Source of the DNA: an uncultured Clostridia bacterium
Lineage (GTDB): Bacteria > Bacillota > Clostridia > Oscillospirales > Oscillospiraceae
Direction: 5' to 3'
Assembly (NCBI GenBank): GCA_945487445.1
Contig: CALYTU010000057.1
Location: 1 to 9,418, forward strand
DNA length: 9,418 bases
Shown: piece after piece, positions 5,850 through 9,418 of the stretch
Numbering within the stretch: the stretch's first letter is position 1
How the letters are laid out: every line of letters begins with the position of its first letter
Made by a program: the position numbers and the translations under genes
Notes under the pieces: generated by a model
Databases searched by the model: none
What the model saw: only the letters and a program-made list of their open reading frames with translations
Told to the model about the DNA's origin: nothing

Positions 5850-7259
5850 TTATTTCCCCATCAGGTACTCGTCGATGCCCTTGGCGGCCACCTTGCCCGC
5901 GCCCATGGCAGAGATGACAGTGGCTGCGCCGGTGACGGCGTCGCCGCCGGCATAAACGCCTTCTCTGGAGGTCAGGCCGGCTTCATTGACGATGATGCCG
6001 CCGTGGTTGTTGACCTCGAGGCCCTTGGTGGTGGACTTGATCAGGGGGTTGGGGCTGGTGCCGATGGCGATGATGACAGTGTCCACATCCAGGACAAACT
6101 CGGAGCCCTCAATGGGAACAGGACGGCGGCGGCCCTTGGCGTCGGGCTCACCCAGCTCCATCTTGATGCACTTCAGGCCGGTCACGAAGCCGTTCCTGGG
6201 ATCGCGGGGATCGTCGGGGTTGTTGTAGCCCAGGACCTCCACGGGGTTCTGGAGCAGACGGAAGTCGATGCCCTCTTCAATGGCGTGCTCCACCTCTTCC
6301 TTTCTTGCGGGGAGCTCTTCCATGGAGCGGCGATAGACGATGTAAACATGGTCGGCGCCCAGACGCAGCGCGGTACGGGCCGCATCCATGGCCACGTTGC
6401 CGCCGCCCACAACGGCCACCTTGCCGCCCTTCATGATCGGGGTGACGGGAGCGTCCTTGTAGGCCTTCATCAGATTGGAGCGGGTCAGGAACTCGTTGGC
6501 GGAATAGACGCCCTTGTAGCTCTCACCGGGAATGTTCATGAAATTGGGCAGACCGGCGCCGGAGCCGACGAACACGGCCTCATAGCCGTCCTCGAAGAGC
6601 TCGTCGATGGTCAGGGTCTTGCCGATGACCACATTGGTCTCCACATCCACGCCGAGGGCCTTGAGACCTTCAACCTCCTTGGCCACAATGGCCTTGGGCA
6701 GACGGAACTCGGGAATGCCGTAAACCAGCACGCCGCCGGCCGTATGCAGGGCCTCGAAGATGGAGACCTGATACCCCTTGCGGGCCAGGTCGCCGGCGCA
6801 GGTCAGGCCGGAGGGACCGGCGCCCACAATGGCCACCTTATGGCCGTTGGGGGTGGGCTTGGCGGGCGCTTCCGTGGCGTGCGCATTGTGCCAGTCGGCG
6901 GCAAACCGCTCCAGACGGCCGATGCCCACGGGCTCAAACTTGATGCCCAGGGTGCACTTGCTCTCGCACTGGCTCTCCTGCGGGCAGACACGGCCGCAGA
7001 CGGCAGGCAGAGCGGAGGACTGGGAGATGACCTGATAGGCGCCCTCAAAGTCGCCGGTCTTCATCTTGGAAATGAAGTCGGGAATAGCAATGTTGACGGG
7101 GCAGCCCTGCACGCAGGGGCGGTTCTTGCAGTTGAGGCAGCGCTGGGCCTCCTCGACAGCGATCTCAGCGGTGTAGCCCAGGGCCACCTCGCTGAAATTG
7201 TGAGCCCGGACCTGGGGCTCCTGGGAGGGCATTTCATGCTTCTTGGGATTGATGGCCAT
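5850..7259 (-). CDS. nfnB: NfnB-like/GltA-like NADPH-binding flavoprotein subunit
   Basis: A 469-residue protein of the glutamate synthase small subunit/NfnB family (about 460-480 usual). The N-terminus has two Cys groups for iron-sulfur clusters: C41, C44, C49, C53 and C88, C92, C98, C102. An FAD-binding GAGPSG lies at 146-151, an NAD(P)-binding GGGNVA at 285-290, and the C-terminal FAD segment AGGDAVTGAATVISAMGAGK at 437-456. Because the partner gene upstream is an NfnA-like ferredoxin reductase subunit and no GltB large subunit is present, the best reading is NfnB of NADH-dependent reduced ferredoxin:NADP+ oxidoreductase, an electron-bifurcating cytoplasmic complex. The alternative is the glutamate synthase small subunit, as it is often named in databases. 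ATG 7259 has AAGGAG about 10 bases upstream, inside the end of nfnA. Only 2 bases separate it from the nfnA stop. Confidence 0.85.
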   Translation of the reverse strand: MAINPKKHEMPSQEPQVRAHNFSEVALGYTAEIAVEEAQRCLNCKNRPCVQGCPVNIAIPDFISKMKTGDFEGAYQVISQSSALPAVCGRVCPQESQCESKCTLGIKFEPVGIGRLERFAADWHNAHATEAPAKPTPNGHKVAIVGAGPSGLTCAGDLARKGYQVSIFEALHTAGGVLVYGIPEFRLPKAIVAKEVEGLKALGVDVETNVVIGKTLTIDELFEDGYEAVFVGSGAGLPNFMNIPGESYKGVYSANEFLTRSNLMKAYKDAPVTPIMKGGKVAVVGGGNVAMDAARTALRLGADHVYIVYRRSMEELPARKEEVEHAIEEGIDFRLLQNPVEVLGYNNPDDPRDPRNGFVTGLKCIKMELGEPDAKGRRRPVPIEGSEFVLDVDTVIIAIGTSPNPLIKSTTKGLEVNNHGGIIVNEAGLTSREGVYAGGDAVTGAATVISAMGAGKVAAKGIDEYLMGK

Positions 7260-7261
7260 GG

Positions 7262-8113
7262 TTACTTCGCTCCTTTCAGCAGATTGCAGGTTTCTTCATA
7301 GGCGTGGCGCTCGAAGTCGAAGTACATCCGGCCTCTGGACATCGCCTCGTCAAAGTCCACCTCGTAGCCGTTGAAATCGGGACCGTCCACGCAGGCAAAT
7401 TTCGTGACGCGCTTGCCGTCCTGGATCAGAGTCAGGCGGCAGCCGCCGCACATACCGGTGCCGTCGATCATGATGGGGTTCATGGACACGGTGACAGGGA
7501 CGCCGAAGGGCTTGGCCGCCAGGGTGACAAACTTCATCATAATCAGCGGGCCGATGGTGATGATCATGTCAAATTGTTTGCCGGCCTCCAGCATCTCCTT
7601 AAGCGGCACAGTGACGTTGCCGTGGCGGGCATAAGAGCCGTCGTCGGTCATGACGATGAGCTGATCGGAGCAGGCACGGAACTCGTCCTCGAGGATGAGC
7701 AGGTCCTTGTTCCGGAAGCCGATGATGGAGGTGACCTCCGCGCCCAGACGGTGGAATTCCTGGGCAACCGGCATGGCGATGGCGCAGCCGACGCCGCCGC
7801 CGACGATGCAGACCTTTTTGATCCCGTCGGTATGTGTGGCAACACCCAGAGGACCAACGAAGTCCTGAATGTACTCGCCTTCCTGCTTCGCGTTCAGCAG
7901 GGCGGTGGTCCCGCCGACGATCTGGAAGATAATCTTGACGGTGCCTTCCTTCGCATCCGTACCCGCAACGGTCAGGGGGATGCGCTCGCCCTCTTCATTC
8001 ACGCGGAGGATGATGAACTGGCCGGGCTTGGCCTTGTGGGCCACCATGGGGGCAAGGATCTCCATTTGGGTCACAGTGGGATTCAGTTCTTTCTTGCGAA
8101 CGATTTTGTACAT
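7262..8113 (-). CDS. nfnA: NfnA-like ferredoxin-NADP+ reductase FAD/[2Fe-2S] subunit
   Basis: A 283-residue protein of the ferredoxin reductase-like family that includes dihydroorotate dehydrogenase electron-transfer subunits and NfnA. The N-terminal beta barrel (about 1-95) has the FAD-contact segment GERIPLTVAG at 42-51. An NAD(H)-binding motif VCIVGGGVGCAIA sits at 101-113. The C-terminal cluster segment DGTGMCGGC holds C222 and C225, with C241 further on, and D217 just before. Three Cys plus an Asp are the known ligands of the [2Fe-2S] cluster in NfnA. The protein would take electrons from NADH and pass them to NfnB. The frame is open to a TTG at 8131, but ATG 8113 is preferred because GGAG stands about 9 bases upstream and MYKIVRKKEL is the usual family N-terminus. 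It is the first gene of a two-gene operon with its own promoter. Confidence 0.87.
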   Translation of the reverse strand: MYKIVRKKELNPTVTQMEILAPMVAHKAKPGQFIILRVNEEGERIPLTVAGTDAKEGTVKIIFQIVGGTTALLNAKQEGEYIQDFVGPLGVATHTDGIKKVCIVGGGVGCAIAMPVAQEFHRLGAEVTSIIGFRNKDLLILEDEFRACSDQLIVMTDDGSYARHGNVTVPLKEMLEAGKQFDMIITIGPLIMMKFVTLAAKPFGVPVTVSMNPIMIDGTGMCGGCRLTLIQDGKRVTKFACVDGPDFNGYEVDFDEAMSRGRMYFDFERHAYEETCNLLKGAK

Positions 8114-8177
8114 GAAAACACGCTCCTTCAAGGTCCCAATAGTGATTGTTGTATGTTAAAAAACTGGGCCAGTCCGT

Positions 8178-8205
8178 ATTATACAACATTTTTACAGAAA
8201 ATCAA
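8178..8205 (-). promoter_or_regulatory. Sigma-A type promoter of the nfnAB operon
   Basis: On the minus strand TTGATT (8205-8200) and TATAAT (8183-8178) are separated by 16 bases. The -10 box is a perfect consensus. Transcription would start near 8170, giving a leader of roughly 57 bases before ATG 8113. The surrounding sequence is locally AT-rich, in contrast to the coding regions. Confidence 0.75.
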
Positions 8206-8290
8206 CCGGAGAAACAGGAAAAATAAAATTTGCCGACTATGCACCGCCGAACCGCGTATCCTCGACTGCCTGTTGGTGAATTTTCTGCCG

Positions 8291-8313
8291 CCGGGACTGG
8301 CGGACAGTCCCGG
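8291..8313. repeat. GC-rich inverted repeat
   Basis: A perfect 8-bp stem, ccgggact and agtcccgg, with a 7-base loop, about 88 bases upstream of the lysozyme-like gene. Lack of a following T-run on either strand argues against a terminator. It might be an operator or a dispersed palindrome; nothing else supports a role. Confidence 0.5.
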
Positions 8314-8401
8314 ATCGCCCTTCCCTGCAGGTTCGACAGGTTCCACGCCGTGCTTGTGTTAAACTGGAGTAAACAGACAATCCATCACGGAGGATACAGC
8401 T

Positions 8402-9241
8402 ATGAAACGACACATTCTGGCACTTCTGCTCGCGTTCCTTCTGATCAGCTCCGCTCTCATCCCTCCGGTCCTTGCCGGCGACGCGACAAACACCGCGGCC
8501 GACGACGTTCTGGTAGCGGCCTTGAAGGATTTTTTTGCCGGGGCCGAGGGGGATTATGACGCTGTGAACGCCAACGACGGCGGCGCGCCGTCGCTGGGTC
8601 TGCTCCAATGGCACGGCGCCCGGGCCCTGGAGCTGCTGCGGTTTACGCTCGACGGCTGGCCTGTCACGGCCAACTATCTGACCTCCGCCCTCTATCGGGA
8701 AATCACCGCTTCCGGGACAAGCTGGCGCAACCGGGTACTTACCAAAACCGAGGCTCAATCTATCGCGGCAATGCTGGGCTCAAAGGGAGGACGCGCGGCC
8801 CAGGACGCCCTTTCCCGGCGGGATATTCTGAGCTATGTGACGCTCTGCCGACAGTGGGGGATGGCCACGGACGCCACGGCGGCCTACTTTGCCGTCATCA
8901 TCAACCAGTTCGGCGCGGGCGGCGCGGCGTCCTATCTGCGTCACATCCGTCAGACCCTCGGCGTGGGAGAAGACGCGGTCTTCACCGATCTGACTGCCCT
9001 GCATCAGGCGGTCCACGACACCACCAGCTACGGCCAGCGGTATCTTGCCATGCGGGACAAGTCCTACGCCTACATCCAGAGCCTGGGCTGGGATCTGACC
9101 GGGAAGCCCAGGACCGTCCCCCGCCGCCTTCCGTCATCGGACGGTCCTCTGAGCCTGCTGGCTGACCGGCTGAACCTGCGCGCCTGTGCGGAAGCCCTTC
9201 TGCGCGGCTGCCAGACGCTGCTGCAAGGGATCGCGCCCTGA
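8402..9241 (+). CDS. Secreted lysozyme-like protein (putative cell wall hydrolase)
   Basis: A 279-residue protein with a classic signal peptide: MKRH, a hydrophobic core at 5-20 (ILALLLAFLLISSALI), and a probable cleavage after VLA at residue 25. The mature part begins with FFAGAEGDYDAVNANDGG at about 44-61 and LGLLQWHGARALELLR at 65-80. This pattern, an early acidic residue (E49) followed by an N-D-G turn and a G-x-LQW motif, resembles lysozyme-like glycoside hydrolase domains of Firmicutes and their phages, with E49 the candidate catalytic acid. A mostly helical region follows to about 230 (AYFAVIINQFGAGGAASYLRHI at 161-182; YIQSLGWDLTGKPR). The C-terminal 40 residues look like an extra amphipathic helix. 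There is no cell wall binding repeat or LPXTG. GGAGG lies 8 bases before ATG 8402. The enzymatic function is inferred by resemblance only. Confidence 0.6.
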   Translation: MKRHILALLLAFLLISSALIPPVLAGDATNTAADDVLVAALKDFFAGAEGDYDAVNANDGGAPSLGLLQWHGARALELLRFTLDGWPVTANYLTSALYREITASGTSWRNRVLTKTEAQSIAAMLGSKGGRAAQDALSRRDILSYVTLCRQWGMATDATAAYFAVIINQFGAGGAASYLRHIRQTLGVGEDAVFTDLTALHQAVHDTTSYGQRYLAMRDKSYAYIQSLGWDLTGKPRTVPRRLPSSDGPLSLLADRLNLRACAEALLRGCQTLLQGIAP

Positions 9242-9385
9242 AGGTTTGATTTCCTGGAAAAAACAGATGAACGAAACAATGATAGTGTTTCGGAAATCGT
9301 GATTCCGGCTATCGGTTGTACGCAGCAAAACGCTGCACGGGCGATTTACATTCTTTATTGATGAAGGGGTATCTGTTCAGTATCC
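9242..9385. other. Non-coding tail after the lysozyme-like gene
   Basis: This stretch is AT-richer than the genes around it. Only weak inverted repeats were seen: cggaa/ttccg (9291-9295/9303-9307) and gcagc/gctgc (9322-9326/9332-9336). The second is followed within about 15 bases by a T-rich run, so it is a poor terminator candidate. No gene is supported here. Confidence 0.5.
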
Positions 9386-9418
9386 TGTCATTTCGAGGCG
9401 ATTCATCGCCGAGAAATC
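9386..9418. repeat. REP-like palindrome at window end
   Basis: From tgtcatttcgag to the window end the sequence is an imperfect inverted repeat: tttc..ggcga (9391-9400 region) pairs with tcgcc..gaaa (9406-9416 region) around a short ttca loop. The tgtcatttcgag...gagaaatc form resembles short palindromes found dispersed between genes in many gut bacteria. It is cut by the end of the window, so its full extent is unknown. Confidence 0.55.

Larger units (their letters stand above)
8114..8401. other. Divergent intergenic region between nfnA and lysozyme-like gene
   Basis: These 288 bases hold the nfnA promoter and leader, and a perfect 8-bp inverted repeat ccgggact/agtcccgg (8291-8298/8306-8313) with a 7-base loop but no T-run on either side. 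No clear promoter for the rightward gene was recognised. GGAGG at 8389-8393 is the ribosome binding site of the rightward gene. No credible small gene was seen. Confidence 0.6.

Noticed and set aside
6003..7301. Long plus-strand open frame of 432 codons opposite the NfnB gene
   Set aside because: It is a mirror of the GC-rich NfnB coding frame, rich in Gly, Ala, His and Leu without recognisable motifs; the minus-strand reading has complete family motifs.
8146..8163. Rex (NADH-sensing repressor) operator in the nfnA leader
   Set aside because: The best alignment to TTGTTAANNNNTTAACAA matches only about 10 of 14 informative positions and the right half is a plain A-run. Biologically plausible for nfnAB but not supported.
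7304..8362. Plus-strand open frame opposite NfnA
   Set aside because: Antisense shadow of a gene with clear FAD, NAD and [2Fe-2S] motifs; no ribosome binding site and no family resemblance.
1..9418. CRISPR arrays, tRNA or rRNA genes
   Set aside because: No regularly spaced short repeats, tRNA-like clover-leaf segments or rRNA-conserved stretches were seen on reading both strands.

Overview
The window reads as chromosomal DNA from a GC-rich anaerobic Firmicute, most likely a gut Clostridia of the Oscillospiraceae/Ruminococcaceae type. This is inferred from gene content (a FeoA-FeoB fusion with a FeoB-associated Cys-rich small protein, an NfnAB-type electron-bifurcating pair, a DUF3783 protein), strong AGGAGG-like ribosome binding sites and about 60% GC over most of its length. 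No rRNA or other taxonomic marker is present, so the lineage is a guess.

Region 1 (1-1899) is an AT-richer island. One sampled 60-base line at 121-180 has about 43% GC, against about 60% at 2281-2340. It is flanked by an exact 54-bp direct repeat (1-54 and 1846-1899). It carries three same-strand genes: the C-terminal half of a nucleoside phosphorylase, cut exactly at the repeat edge; a class I SAM-dependent methyltransferase; and a Nudix hydrolase. The right repeat copy is half of a roughly 123-bp hairpin-forming element (1777-1899). The structure looks like a mobile or recombining cassette. No recombinase or transposase is visible.

Region 2 (1968-5833) is a tight plus-strand operon: a Cof-type HAD phosphatase, a DUF3783 protein (ATGA overlap), a FeoA-FeoB fusion ferrous iron transporter (GTGA overlap) and a 48-residue FeoB-associated Cys-rich membrane protein. 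A hairpin terminator lies between it and the convergent genes that follow.

Region 3 (5850-8205, minus strand) is a two-gene operon for an NfnA-like FAD/[2Fe-2S] subunit and an NfnB/GltA-like subunit with two FADs and two iron-sulfur clusters. It has a good sigma-A type promoter at 8178-8205. The likely job is balancing NADH, NADPH and reduced ferredoxin.

Region 4 (8206-9418) holds a divergent gene for a secreted lysozyme-like protein, then a non-coding tail ending in a REP-like palindrome at the last bases. Both ends of the window therefore lie in repeats, as expected if the window is a whole assembly contig broken at repeated sequence.
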